Assembly: GCF_018613725.1 (NCBI RefSeq)
Contig: NZ_JAGGPS010000014.1
Span: 44,959-108,958, forward strand
DNA length: 64,000 bases
Reading direction: 5' to 3'
Source: Hymenobacter sp. ISL-91
GTDB taxonomy: Bacteria > Bacteroidota > Bacteroidia > Cytophagales > Hymenobacteraceae
Positions 50,962 to 58,867 of the stretch are shown one piece after another. The position numbers were made by a program, and so were the translations under genes. Under the pieces are notes generated by a model that saw only the letters and a program-made list of their open reading frames with translations, did no database searches and was not told the origin of the DNA. Numbering within the stretch: position 1 is the stretch's first letter; each line of letters opens with the position of its first letter.

Positions 50962-51678
50962 ATGGCTCACACCTTTTTCGCCCCCGCCCTGACCGCCGAC
51001 ACAACCGGCTACACGCTGCCCGAAGACGAAAGCAAGCACGCCGTGCGGGTGCTACGCCTGAGCGTGGGCGCGGCTGTGGTGCTGGTAAACGGCCGGGGCG
51101 ACGTGTTTGAAGCCGAAGTAGCCGATGCCACCCCCAAGCGCTGCGCCCTGCGCATCAGCGCCCACGTCCACTTCGCCCCCCGCCCCGCCCCCATCCATTT
51201 GGCCGTGGCCCCCACCAAAAACCTCGACCGCATGGAATGGCTGATCGAAAAAGCCACCGAAGTTGGGGTCGACACCATCACGTTTTTGCGCTGCGCCCGC
51301 TCCGAGCGGCGCGAGCTGAAGCTGGAGCGGCTGGAGAAAATTGCTGTCAGCGCCCTCAAGCAGTCGGGCCAGGCGTGGCTGCCGCGTCTCACGCAACTGA
51401 AGAATCTGGCCGACTTCCTGCCCACCGTCGAGCCCACCACCACCTTCATTGCCCACCTCGAAGACGGCGAACGGACCCCGCTGAGCCGCGTGGCCGCCGC
51501 TGTTACCGGCTGCACCGTCCTTATCGGCCCCGAAGGCGACTTCACGCCCGACGAAATTGCGGCTGCCTTCGCCCACGGCATCCGGCCGGTTACGCTGGGC
51601 AGCTCGCGCCTGCGCACCGAAACGGCCGCGCTGGCCGCCGTGCACACCGTGCACGTAGCGCGGGAGCTGGCTGGATAA
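50962..51678 (+). CDS. rsmE: 16S rRNA (uracil1498-N3)-methyltransferase
   Basis: About 238 residues from ATG 50962. SPOUT-class methyltransferase with an N-terminal PUA-like domain (DESKHAVRVLRLSVGAAVVL) and a C-terminal knotted domain: LAVAPTKNLDRMEWLIEKAT, GVDTITFLRCARSERRELKL, and the SAM-binding knot LIGPEGDFTPDEIAAAF followed by VTLGSSRLRTETAALAAVHT. It methylates U1498 in the ribosomal decoding region. The longer frame back to 50851 lies upstream of the promoter element. Confidence 0.96.
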   Translation: MAHTFFAPALTADTTGYTLPEDESKHAVRVLRLSVGAAVVLVNGRGDVFEAEVADATPKRCALRISAHVHFAPRPAPIHLAVAPTKNLDRMEWLIEKATEVGVDTITFLRCARSERRELKLERLEKIAVSALKQSGQAWLPRLTQLKNLADFLPTVEPTTTFIAHLEDGERTPLSRVAAAVTGCTVLIGPEGDFTPDEIAAAFAHGIRPVTLGSSRLRTETAALAAVHTVHVARELAG

Positions 51679-51679
51679 T

Positions 51680-51765
51680 GTAGCGCGAAGCTCCGGCTTC
51701 GCGCATAGCTGAACTACGCCGTTCGGAGTTCAGCAACGATACGCGAAGCCGGAGCTTCGCGCTAC
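51680..51765. repeat. GTAGCGCGAAGC palindrome, copy 2
   Basis: Perfect 24-bp arms 51680-51703 and 51742-51765 (GTAGCGCGAAGCTCCGGC...) between convergent rsmE and rtcB. Same family as 30677-30762, with a compensated change in both arms (TTCC versus CCGG centre). Confidence 0.9.
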
Positions 51766-51804
51766 GGTACTACCAACAAGCTGCTTTTGCAGGCTCTATA
51801 TCGT

Positions 51805-53238
51805 CTACCCCGCCGCCAACGCCGAGTCGTCGGCTTGAGAGTTAGCGGCGGCCAGCCGGGCGGCGGCTTTGGCCAGCTTCTTTTTGCGCCAGGGGGCGTC
51901 CTGCTCCCAGTCGCCGGCCATAATACAGCCGTAGGGCCTGATTTCGTCTACAATGGTCGCAAGGTCGAAGTCCAGGATTTGCTGCTGCACCTGGGCGGCG
52001 TTTTTGTAGGCGCTAGGCAGTTCCGAAATATCAATTTGATTAAAGAAGAAGCGAGCGTCAATGCCCCGGGTTTCCTCGGCGAAAATTTCCTCTCTGGTCT
52101 GGCCGAGCTTGCTGCGCTTGTGGCCGGTGCGGCTCAGGTTGCGGCCGGCCCCGTGGGGCGCGAAGCCCAGGTTGGTTTCGGTGGTAGAGCCTTCCACAAT
52201 CAAAATTGGCTGGGCCATGTTGAGCGGAATAATGCGCGGACCGGTGATGTCGGGCATAAACTTGGGATCCATCGGGGTGGCACCTTTGGCGTGGTAGTAC
52301 AGGTCACCGTCGCGGAACACGAAGTTATGTTCGTTCCAGTATTGCTGCTGCACGGTAGCTCCCAGCTGCCCCGCCACGGCCTCATGCAGGCACAGATGGT
52401 TTTGCTTGGTCCACTTGCGAACAGTTTGCAGGGCCGCCCAGTACCGCTGGCCCTCCTCCGACTCAGCGGGAATCCAGGCGTTGTTGGGGTCGGTTTCGGG
52501 CGAAAGGGCTTTGCGGAAGTTCTCGGCTACCTTCATGCCCTGCTTGTACAGCAGCGCCCCCGGCCCGCGCGACCCGTGGTGGGTGACGAGCACGGTGTCG
52601 CCGGTGTTGCGCGACACGCCCACGTACAAAAAGTGGTTGCCGTCGCCCTGGGTGCCCAAATGCTCGCGGGCCATGCTCAGGCTGCGCCGGGAGTTGAGGT
52701 AGGCGTTGGCGCGGAATTCGGCTTCGATGTCGGCGGGCAGCGCGAACTGCCGGCCCTCGGGCCGGCCACCGGGCCCGAAATGGGTGAGCTGCTGAGCCAC
52801 GTCGAGCACCTGCTTAGGGTCGGACTTGCCCAGATTGGTTAGCATTACCGAGCAGCAAATATCGGCGCTGTGCATGCCGGGGTGAATGGCGTTGCGGGCC
52901 ACCACGATGCCGCCCACCGGAATGGTACCCAACGGGCCGGCCGGACAGGCATCGGGCATAATAGCACCCGCCACCACCGTAGGCGTGCGCATGAGCCGTT
53001 GCATCGACTGCCGCACGTAATCGATGTTGGCCTGCTCGATGGGCGTATCGGCGCTGATGTTTTCGTAAAACGGCACGGGCTGCGCCAGCAGCGGAATAGT
53101 CGGGGCGGGCTTTACGGTATCGAGGTAAGCCTCCAGCACCTCACCTTCGAGGTTATGAACATTGATGTGCGCCAGAGCCGCCTTAAACCACTTGCCTGAT
53201 GGTAATCCTCTATCCAGTAAATCTTTGCCGGTTATCAT
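51805..53238 (-). CDS. rtcB: RtcB-family RNA ligase
   Basis: About 477 residues from ATG 53238 (MITGKDLLDRGLPSGKWF); the frame is open to a TTG at 53277. RtcB joins 2',3'-cyclic-phosphate and 5'-OH RNA ends through a GMP-histidine intermediate, using manganese. Signatures: NAIHPGMHSADICCSVM (metal Asp and Cys), LGTQGDGNHFLYVGVSRN, VLVTHHGSRGPGALLYKQG and the guanylated-histidine region LGFAPHGAGRNLSRTGHKRS. No archease or RtcA gene is adjacent. In bacteria it repairs tRNA or rRNA after stress or toxin cleavage. Confidence 0.94.
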   Translation of the reverse strand: MITGKDLLDRGLPSGKWFKAALAHINVHNLEGEVLEAYLDTVKPAPTIPLLAQPVPFYENISADTPIEQANIDYVRQSMQRLMRTPTVVAGAIMPDACPAGPLGTIPVGGIVVARNAIHPGMHSADICCSVMLTNLGKSDPKQVLDVAQQLTHFGPGGRPEGRQFALPADIEAEFRANAYLNSRRSLSMAREHLGTQGDGNHFLYVGVSRNTGDTVLVTHHGSRGPGALLYKQGMKVAENFRKALSPETDPNNAWIPAESEEGQRYWAALQTVRKWTKQNHLCLHEAVAGQLGATVQQQYWNEHNFVFRDGDLYYHAKGATPMDPKFMPDITGPRIIPLNMAQPILIVEGSTTETNLGFAPHGAGRNLSRTGHKRSKLGQTREEIFAEETRGIDARFFFNQIDISELPSAYKNAAQVQQQILDFDLATIVDEIRPYGCIMAGDWEQDAPWRKKKLAKAAARLAAANSQADDSALAAG

Positions 53239-53409
53239 CTGCTTATCGTGGTGGATTGCGATACGTTCAATTGGCAAGAAAACGAATTAAAGCAGAACCA
53301 GCGCCTGCTTTGGGCGCGCCAGGCCCGGCGGCAACTACCGCCGCCCGAACTTTCCCGGTTCTCCGTTACTTTGTTTTAGTGGCGCCCCTGCCCTGCTTCA
53401 ACTGCTGCC

Positions 53410-54081
53410 ATGCCCAAGCACCTCCTCCTCACCCTCCTGCTCCTGTTCTCACTCACGGCGGCCGCGCCAGTGGCCCCGGCCCCAAGCTTCCGCATCGCCA
53501 AGCTGCACTACGGCGGCGGCGGCGACTGGTACGCCAACAAAACGAGCCTGCCCAACCTTATCCGCTTCTGCAACCAGACGCTGAACACCAACATCGCGCC
53601 CGCCGAGGCCACCGTGGAGCTCGATTCGCCCGAGCTGCTCACCTACCCCTTCGTGCATATGACCGGCCACGGCAACGTCACATTCTCCGACACTGATGTC
53701 CGCAACCTGCGTCGTTACCTGATTGGAGGCGGTTTTCTGCACATCGACGACAACTACGGCCTCGATAAATTCATTCGGCCCGAGATGAAAAAGGTATTTC
53801 CCGACTTGGAGTTCGTGGAACTGCCTTTTACGCACCCCATCTACCACCAGAAATTCCAGTTCCCCAGAGGCCTACCCAAAATTCATGAGCACGATGGTAA
53901 GCGCCCCCAGGGCTTCGGGCTGCTGTACAAGGGCCGGTTGGTCTGCTTCTACAGCTACGAAACCGACTTGGGCAATGGCTGGGAAGACCTGGGCACCTAC
54001 CCTGAAGATACCCCCGCTACCCACGAAGCCGCTCTCAAAATGGGCGCCAACCTGGTAGCGTACGCCCTCACGCAGGACTAA
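53410..54081 (+). CDS. DUF4159-domain secreted protein
   Basis: 223 residues from ATG 53410. A signal peptide (MPKHLLLTLLLLFSLTAAAP) is followed by one DUF4159 domain of the class I glutaminase-like fold: FRIAKLHYGGGGDWYANKTS, YPFVHMTGHGNVTFSDTDVR, LRRYLIGGGFLHIDDNYGLD and FELPFTHPIYHQKFQF-like. The family is widespread in Bacteroidota and often lies near AAA/MoxR or VWA gene sets; that context is absent here. Function unknown. It ends 90 bases from a convergent gene, with a large hairpin between. Confidence 0.9.
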   Translation: MPKHLLLTLLLLFSLTAAAPVAPAPSFRIAKLHYGGGGDWYANKTSLPNLIRFCNQTLNTNIAPAEATVELDSPELLTYPFVHMTGHGNVTFSDTDVRNLRRYLIGGGFLHIDDNYGLDKFIRPEMKKVFPDLEFVELPFTHPIYHQKFQFPRGLPKIHEHDGKRPQGFGLLYKGRLVCFYSYETDLGNGWEDLGTYPEDTPATHEAALKMGANLVAYALTQD

Positions 54082-54091
54082 TAGCGGAAGC

Positions 54092-54163
54092 CAGCGCAGG
54101 AAGTAAAAAGGGGAAGCCCGCCCAGAATACTGAGCGGGCTTCCCCTTTTTACTTCCTGCGCTG
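54092..54163. terminator. Large bidirectional terminator-like hairpin
   Basis: Perfect 30-bp stem (54092-54121 / 54134-54163) with a 12-base loop. The stem contains CCCCTTTTT on one strand and AAAAAGGGG on the other, so each direction has internal T runs. It lies between convergent genes. Confidence 0.85.
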
Positions 54164-54170
54164 ACTCCCA

Positions 54171-54773
54171 TTAGTACCGCCGCTGGAAAATCTCGCTCAG
54201 CACGAAGGCAGCGCGGATGTCGGCGGGGTTTTGCAGTAGCTCGTTGACGGTGCGACGGGTTTGCTTGGGCGAAATTTTCTTCTGACTCCAGAAATCATCG
54301 TTGCCGTGCTCGGTGCTGGTACGGGGCAACGAGGAACCCAGCCGCGCGGCCCGCTTGGGCGCTTCGAGCGAGCGGGCTTCGCGGGCAGGTAGCTCCTGAG
54401 AATACTGCTCGACCTCCGTCTTTTCCAGGCCGCGTCCGAAGCGTGGGGCCGGCGCAGGCCGGGCGGGCTTCGCCTGCGGCTCCGGAATTCGCTGCTCCTG
54501 CTGCTCCCACTCCTGGGGCGCGGCGCGCTCAGCCATCGGGCCGGGCTCGGGTGGGGCCGGCTGCTGGTTCTGGCGCTGCATCTGGGCCAGCAGTTCCTCA
54601 AACGATACAGCCGGCGCCGACGGGGCCGGCCGACGCACCGGCGCGCCGCCGGGCTGTTGGGCCTGCTGCCGGTCGGCGGCCTCTTTGGCTTTTTCGGCCG
54701 CCTTCTGCACCATTCGCCAGATAAAAAAGACGATGGCCCCGATTACCCAGACAAATCCTTTGATATCTTCCAT
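54171..54773 (-). CDS. Membrane-anchored hypothetical protein of Cytophagales
   Basis: 200 residues from ATG 54773. One N-terminal membrane helix (GFVWVIGAIVFFIWRMV), then a charged Lys/Ala/Glu helix. A disordered Pro/Gln/Ala/Arg-rich middle follows (from QQPGGAPVRRPAPS), and the C-terminus is short and conserved-looking: LQNPADIRAAFVLSEIFQRR. The layout matches a family I have seen in Cytophagales with unknown function. It likely faces the cytoplasm. It starts 44 bases from the end of the acyltransferase gene on the same strand. Confidence 0.75.
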   Translation of the reverse strand: MEDIKGFVWVIGAIVFFIWRMVQKAAEKAKEAADRQQAQQPGGAPVRRPAPSAPAVSFEELLAQMQRQNQQPAPPEPGPMAERAAPQEWEQQEQRIPEPQAKPARPAPAPRFGRGLEKTEVEQYSQELPAREARSLEAPKRAARLGSSLPRTSTEHGNDDFWSQKKISPKQTRRTVNELLQNPADIRAAFVLSEIFQRRY

Positions 54774-54817
54774 GCGAGAGAATGTATTGCTGCCGACAAA
54801 TAAGGCCGCCGGATGTT

Positions 54818-55387
54818 CTAACGTACGCCTTTTTCGGGGAAGCGGCCCGTTTTGGTGCGGTAGTAGGCCTTGATTTCCTCCACATCCTTCTCGTAGTCGC
54901 CGGTGGGCCAGAACACGGGCCCTACGCCGGCCTCCTTCTTTTTATAGTCGAGGTAGCCGAGCATGATGGGCACGCCGGCGCCCAGGGCGGCGTGGTAGAA
55001 ACCCTTGCGCCACTTCGGCTGGTAGCTGCGCGTACCTTCCGGCGTAATGAGAATTACCAGCTCCTCGCGCTGCTTAAACAGCTGTACCATGCCATCCACG
55101 AGGCTGTTGTTGCGGCTGCGGTCTACGGCCAGGCCGCCCAGGCTGCGCACCAGCGCCCCAAGCACCGGAATGGTGGTCCACTCCTTCTTAATGGTCACTT
55201 TCACATCGACATCCATCAGAAAGAATGCGGCCCGGGCAAACAGAAAGTCCCAGTTGCTGGTGTGCGGGGCGGCAATCATCATTCCCTGCTTGATAGTGGG
55301 CGGCACCACCGAACCCAAACGCCAGCCGGTAATCCAGAACAGGAATTTCGAAAACAGATACCAGAAAGTAGAAGTACGACGCGCCAT
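54818..55387 (-). CDS. 1-acyl-glycerol-3-phosphate acyltransferase-like protein
   Basis: About 189 residues from ATG 55387 (MARRTSTFWYLFSKFLF). PlsC-type acyltransferase: motif I APHTSNWDFLFARAAFF (HxxxxD variant HTSNWD), motif II around LGALVRSLGGLAVDRSR, motif III ILITPEGTRSYQPKWRKGFY (EGT) and motif IV GAGVPIMLGYLDYKKKE. The family acylates lysophospholipids or lyso-ornithine lipids; the acceptor is not determined. It may be co-transcribed with the membrane-anchored hypothetical protein downstream. Confidence 0.9.
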   Translation of the reverse strand: MARRTSTFWYLFSKFLFWITGWRLGSVVPPTIKQGMMIAAPHTSNWDFLFARAAFFLMDVDVKVTIKKEWTTIPVLGALVRSLGGLAVDRSRNNSLVDGMVQLFKQREELVILITPEGTRSYQPKWRKGFYHAALGAGVPIMLGYLDYKKKEAGVGPVFWPTGDYEKDVEEIKAYYRTKTGRFPEKGVR

Positions 55388-55523
55388 AAGCGGGAAACTG
55401 GAAACGAAAAAATGCGGCACCACCTACGGGCTACCAGAGTTCAAAGCTAGCTGATTTGCCGCACCAAAGCGCCTGTAGTATCCCACCACCCGTTCTTCGG
55501 GCAGAGCGGGCACCCTTGCCAAC

Positions 55524-56327
55524 TCAACTGGGCGGGTCGAACAGCTCGTTTTCCAGCAGCGCCACGAGCTCCGGCGCCCGGGCCAGGGTATAGCGGTAAC
55601 CGATAGCAAATAGTTCGGTGGCCTGCCCGAAGCTCATCGTACGATACGGGCGCAGTTCGGGCGGCTCCAGCAGCAGGTGGCAGCGTTGTTTGCTGAGCAC
55701 GGTGTTGCCGGCAATGGCCAGGTTAAACGTGCGCTCGACCAGCCCGCGCATGTTGCTGACCTGCGCGGCCGGGTTGGGCGGGTTGCAGTGCACGCCCACC
55801 ACCCGCAGGCCCGGGTGCTCGGGCTCCAACAGCGCTTCTACGGGCAGGTTGTTCAGCAGGCCGCCGTCTACCAGCTGCCGCCCCTGGTACACTACCGGCC
55901 GGTACAAAATGGGCACCGCCGACGAGGCCAGCAGCGGCGGCACCAGCGGCCCGCTCGAAAACCGCACCGACTCTCCCGCCTCAATATCCGTCGCGACTAG
56001 CGTGATGGGCAGCCGCAGCTGCTCGAATGTGGCTCCCGCCCCCAAATGCTGCTCGAACAGCCGCCCCACCGCATCCATGTGCAGCAGGCCGTAGCGGCTG
56101 AGCGCCAACCGCGTCAGGCGCGAAATGCTGAGGCCCTGCAGCAGCCGCATAATCTCGCGCGGTGGCATGCCGGCAGCGTAAAACGTAGCCGCAATAGCTC
56201 CCGACGATACGCCCGCCAACCGTCCTATCGGCAGCGCCAGCTCATCGAGGGCCGCCAGCACGCCCAAATGGGCAATGCCCCGCGCCCCACCCCCGGAAAG
56301 TGCTAAACCAAGGGATTTTTGCGGCAT
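55524..56327 (-). CDS. Patatin-like phospholipase
   Basis: 267 residues from ATG 56327. Ser-Asp dyad lipid hydrolase: oxyanion hole LALSGGGARGIAHLGVLAAL, nucleophile RLAGVSSGAIAATFYAAG (GxSxG as GVSSG), and the Asp in RQLVDGGLLNNLPVEALL (DGG). RssA-like cytoplasmic patatins act on membrane lipids. There is no signal peptide. It is followed on the same strand, after about 100 bases, by the acyltransferase gene, so turnover and re-acylation of lipids may be linked (inference). Confidence 0.94.
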   Translation of the reverse strand: MPQKSLGLALSGGGARGIAHLGVLAALDELALPIGRLAGVSSGAIAATFYAAGMPPREIMRLLQGLSISRLTRLALSRYGLLHMDAVGRLFEQHLGAGATFEQLRLPITLVATDIEAGESVRFSSGPLVPPLLASSAVPILYRPVVYQGRQLVDGGLLNNLPVEALLEPEHPGLRVVGVHCNPPNPAAQVSNMRGLVERTFNLAIAGNTVLSKQRCHLLLEPPELRPYRTMSFGQATELFAIGYRYTLARAPELVALLENELFDPPS

Positions 56328-56350
56328 GGAACGGTGGAAAACTGGAAGTA

Positions 56351-56451
56351 GAACGTCATTCAGAGCGCAGCGAAGAATCTCGCGTGCTGGTGTTAGATTA
56401 CCATTGCAATATTGGCCCGCGAGATTCTTCGCTGCGCTCTGAATGACGTTC
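56351..56451. repeat. CGTCATTCAGAGCGCAGCG palindrome
   Basis: Perfect 34-bp arms 56351-56384 and 56418-56451 between the MBL-fold and patatin genes (same orientation). The ends resemble the palindrome at 35656-35806 (CGTCATT..GAGCG.AGCGAAG). Confidence 0.92.
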
Positions 56452-56482
56452 TTTTCTCTTACCTATACTCTGTCCAGATTCC

Positions 56483-57331
56483 CTACAATTCCTCCAGCCG
56501 GAACTTCTCGGCTACTTTAATGCCGCGCTCGGTTTGCTCGACCGTGATGCACTCGGTCTGGTGGTCGTGCTCCAGTATCAGCACCCAGTTTTCGGTGGCG
56601 GCCTGCTGCAGAAAGCGGGCTTTCTCGTCCATCGTTATCAGTGGGCGCACGTCGTAGCTCATCACGTAGGGCAGGCCTACATGGTGGGCGCTGGGCAAAA
56701 GGTCGGCAGCAAAAACCAGCGTGCGGTCTTTATACAACAGCTTCGGCAGCATCATCTTCTCGGTGTGCCCATCCACAAAAATCAGGTCTTGGAGGCTGCC
56801 AAGCTCCTTCGGGGCGCCGGCCTGCGGGTCGATGAAGCGCAGCTGGCCGCTTTCCTGAATGGGCAGGATGTTTTCCTTCAGGAAGCTGGCTTTCTCGCGC
56901 GGGTTGGGCGCGGTAGCCCAGTTCCAGTGGGCCTCGTTGCTCCAGTAAGTGGCGTTAGGGAAAGCCAGCTGCAGCGAATCCCCGGCCGTACGCACTACAC
57001 CGCCGCCGCAGTGGTCGAAATGCAGGTGAGTCAGCAGCACGTCGGTAATATCGGCGGCAGTGTAGCCCAGCCGGCGCAACGACTTTTCGAGCGTGTCGTC
57101 GCCGTGCAGGTAGAAATGGCCCCGAAACTTCTCGTCCTGCTTGTCGCCGATACCGGTATCTACGAGCAGCAGCCGACCCGCATCCTCCACCAGCAGGCAG
57201 CGCAGGGCCCAAGTGCACATGTTGTGCTCATCGGCGGGGTTGAGCTTCTGCCACATGCTCTTGGGCACGACCCCAAACATGGCCCCGCCATCCAATTTAA
57301 ACAAGCCGGTATCGAGGGTATGGACGGTCAT
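56483..57331 (-). CDS. MBL-fold metallo-hydrolase
   Basis: 282 residues from ATG 57331. Metallo-beta-lactamase fold with the dinuclear zinc motif DVLLTHLHFDHCGGGVVRT (HxHxDH), a further LIFVDGHTEKMMLPKLLY strand (in which Gly-His is the usual bridging region), FAADLLPSAHHVGLPYVMSY with Asp, and LILEHDHQTE. The N-terminal GLFKLDGGAMFGVVPKSMWQ resembles quinolone-signal-lactonase and AttM-like hydrolases. Substrate unknown. Single gene between two palindromes. Confidence 0.92.
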   Translation of the reverse strand: MTVHTLDTGLFKLDGGAMFGVVPKSMWQKLNPADEHNMCTWALRCLLVEDAGRLLLVDTGIGDKQDEKFRGHFYLHGDDTLEKSLRRLGYTAADITDVLLTHLHFDHCGGGVVRTAGDSLQLAFPNATYWSNEAHWNWATAPNPREKASFLKENILPIQESGQLRFIDPQAGAPKELGSLQDLIFVDGHTEKMMLPKLLYKDRTLVFAADLLPSAHHVGLPYVMSYDVRPLITMDEKARFLQQAATENWVLILEHDHQTECITVEQTERGIKVAEKFRLEEL

Positions 57332-57338
57332 TATGCAG

Positions 57339-57470
57339 ATAATTTTGAATTATGAATTTTAAATTATGCATTAGCCTGACACGCTATTTTTCAGCCTACT
57401 ACACAAGACATTATTGGACAGAATTCTTGAGAACGGAATTCAAAATCCATAATTCAGAATTCAAAATTAT
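57339..57470. repeat. AT-rich inverted repeat overlapping the accA stop codon
   Basis: ATAATTTTGAATT units on the left (57339-57368) face complementary units on the right (57441-57470), with imperfect centres. It is far more AT-rich than its surroundings. The right end includes the accA TAA (57467-57469). Confidence 0.75.
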
Positions 57471-58420
57471 TCCAGCACCACGCCCATGTCCGAGAACTTG
57501 TCGATGCGCTGGCTGATGCGCTCCTCGGGCGAGAGGGCATCGAGCTCGGCCAAGGTGCTCAGGATGGTTTCTTTCAGCGTCTGAATCATGGTGGGCGCGT
57601 CGGTGTGGGCACCACCCAACGGCTCGGCCACAATGCCGTCGACGAGCTTGTTGCCCAGCATATCGTTGGCCGTGAGCTTGAGGGCCTCGGCGGCCTGCTC
57701 CTTGTAATCCCAGGAGCGCCACAGAATGCTGCTGCACGATTCGGGCGAAATAACCGAGTACCAGGTATTTTCCAGCATCAGCACCCGGTCGCCGATGGCA
57801 ATGCCCAGCGCCCCACCCGAAGCCCCTTCGCCAATGATGATGCAGATGACGGGCACCTTGAGCAGAAACATTTCGCGCAGGTTGCGGGCAATGGCCTCGC
57901 CCTGGCCCCGCTCCTCGGCCTCCAGGCCCGGAAACGCGCCGGGCGTGTCGATGAGCGTAACGATGGGGGTGTTGAACTTCTCGGCCAGCTTCATCAGGCG
58001 CAGGGCCTTGCGGTAGCCCTCGGGGTTGGGCATGCCGAAGTTGCGAAACTGGCGCTGCTTGGTGTTGCGGCCCTTCTGCTGGCCAATCAGCATCACCGCA
58101 CGGCCATCAATTTCGGCAAAACCGCCCACCATGGCCTTGTCGTCGCGCACGGTCCGGTCGCCGTGCAGCTCCACAAACTTCTGGCTCATGCCCAGAATGT
58201 AGTCGAAGGTGTAGGGGCGGTCGGGGTGGCGCGAGAGCTGCACGCGCTGCCAGCGGGTCAGGTTCTGGTAGGTTTCCTTTTTGAGGGCGTTGATTTTGGC
58301 TTCGAGGGCCGTTACCGCGGCCGATACATCTACCTGGCTGTCGAGGGCCAGTTGCTGCATTTCGCGGAGCTTGCCTTCGAGGGCGGCAATGGGTTGTTCA
58401 AAATCGAGAAGCTGGGCCAC
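57467..58420 (-). CDS. accA: Acetyl-CoA carboxylase carboxyltransferase subunit alpha
   Basis: About 317 residues from GTG 58420 ([20 protein letters not shown]), the standard N-terminus of AccA; the longer frame to 58603 is rejected. It transfers CO2 from carboxybiotin to acetyl-CoA together with AccD, the first committed fatty-acid synthesis step. Signatures: [97 protein letters not shown] and [14 protein letters not shown]. accD is not in the window, as is usual. Confidence 0.97.
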   Translation of the reverse strand: MAQLLDFEQPIAALEGKLREMQQLALDSQVDVSAAVTALEAKINALKKETYQNLTRWQRVQLSRHPDRPYTFDYILGMSQKFVELHGDRTVRDDKAMVGGFAEIDGRAVMLIGQQKGRNTKQRQFRNFGMPNPEGYRKALRLMKLAEKFNTPIVTLIDTPGAFPGLEAEERGQGEAIARNLREMFLLKVPVICIIIGEGASGGALGIAIGDRVLMLENTWYSVISPESCSSILWRSWDYKEQAAEALKLTANDMLGNKLVDGIVAEPLGGAHTDAPTMIQTLKETILSTLAELDALSPEERISQRIDKFSDMGVVLE

Positions 58421-58465
58421 GGCAAAGGCGGGTTTTGGAGGTGCGAGGGGGAAACAAGAAGGTAG

Positions 58466-58473
58466 CAAAGGTA
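58466..58473 (-). promoter_or_regulatory. -7 element (TACCTTTG) for accA
   Basis: On the minus strand the bases read TACCTTTG, a perfect consensus match 45 bases before GTG 58420. Confidence 0.5.
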
Positions 58474-58595
58474 AGCGAAGGGGCCGATTCCGGCTGCCTC
58501 TGCCCTGCTTCGGCTGCCTGAAAAATCTTTCTACCTGACTAGCAGCCTGCCACGCCGGCATGCGCATGTTTTTTGCGCTTTTTTTGTAGCCGCTC

Positions 58596-58626
58596 TTGCG
58601 CACTTGCTACCGGCCTACTACTTTTG
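58596..58626 (+). promoter_or_regulatory. Promoter of tRNA-Asp
   Basis: TTG at 58596-58598 is followed after 20 bases by TACTTTTG (58619-58626). This is the best match in the window to the full Bacteroidota promoter (-33 TTG, -7 TAnnTTTG). It lies 41 bases before the tRNA. Confidence 0.7.
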
Positions 58627-58667
58627 CACCACTTCAACGCTCCCTGAGCCGCGAAATAGAACAACCT

Positions 58668-58741
58668 GGTTCGGTAGTTCAGTTGGTTAGAATGCCGCCC
58701 TGTCACGGCGGAGGTCGCGGGTTCGAGTCCCGTCCGGACCG
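58668..58741 (+). tRNA. tRNA-Asp (anticodon GTC)
   Basis: 74 bases folding as a cloverleaf. The acceptor GGTTCGG pairs with CCGGACC (one G-U). The D arm contains AGTTGGTTAG. The anticodon stem CCGCC/GGCGG flanks the loop with GTC. The T arm contains GGTTCGAGTCC. The discriminator is G and CCA is not encoded. A terminator follows. Confidence 0.97.
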
Positions 58742-58746
58742 CAAAG

Positions 58747-58775
58747 GCCCTTCAGCATCCGCTGGAGGGCTTTTT
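58747..58775 (+). terminator. Intrinsic terminator of tRNA-Asp
   Basis: GCCCTTCAGC pairs with GCTGGAGGGC (one G-U), followed by TTTTT. Confidence 0.88.
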
Positions 58776-58854
58776 GCTTTTCCCGGCTGGCTGGCCGAAC
58801 GCGCCTCAGGCGGCTTTATTCGGTCAAGTAGTAGCCTTCCTGCGGCGCACGGCG

Positions 58855-58862
58855 CATCTTTA
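58855..58862 (+). promoter_or_regulatory. -7-like element (CATCTTTA) before the DUF6377 regulator
   Basis: An imperfect TAnnTTTG (CATCTTTA) five bases before GTG 58868, in the same position as the stronger leaderless-type elements. Confidence 0.35.
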
Positions 58863-58867
58863 CCCCT

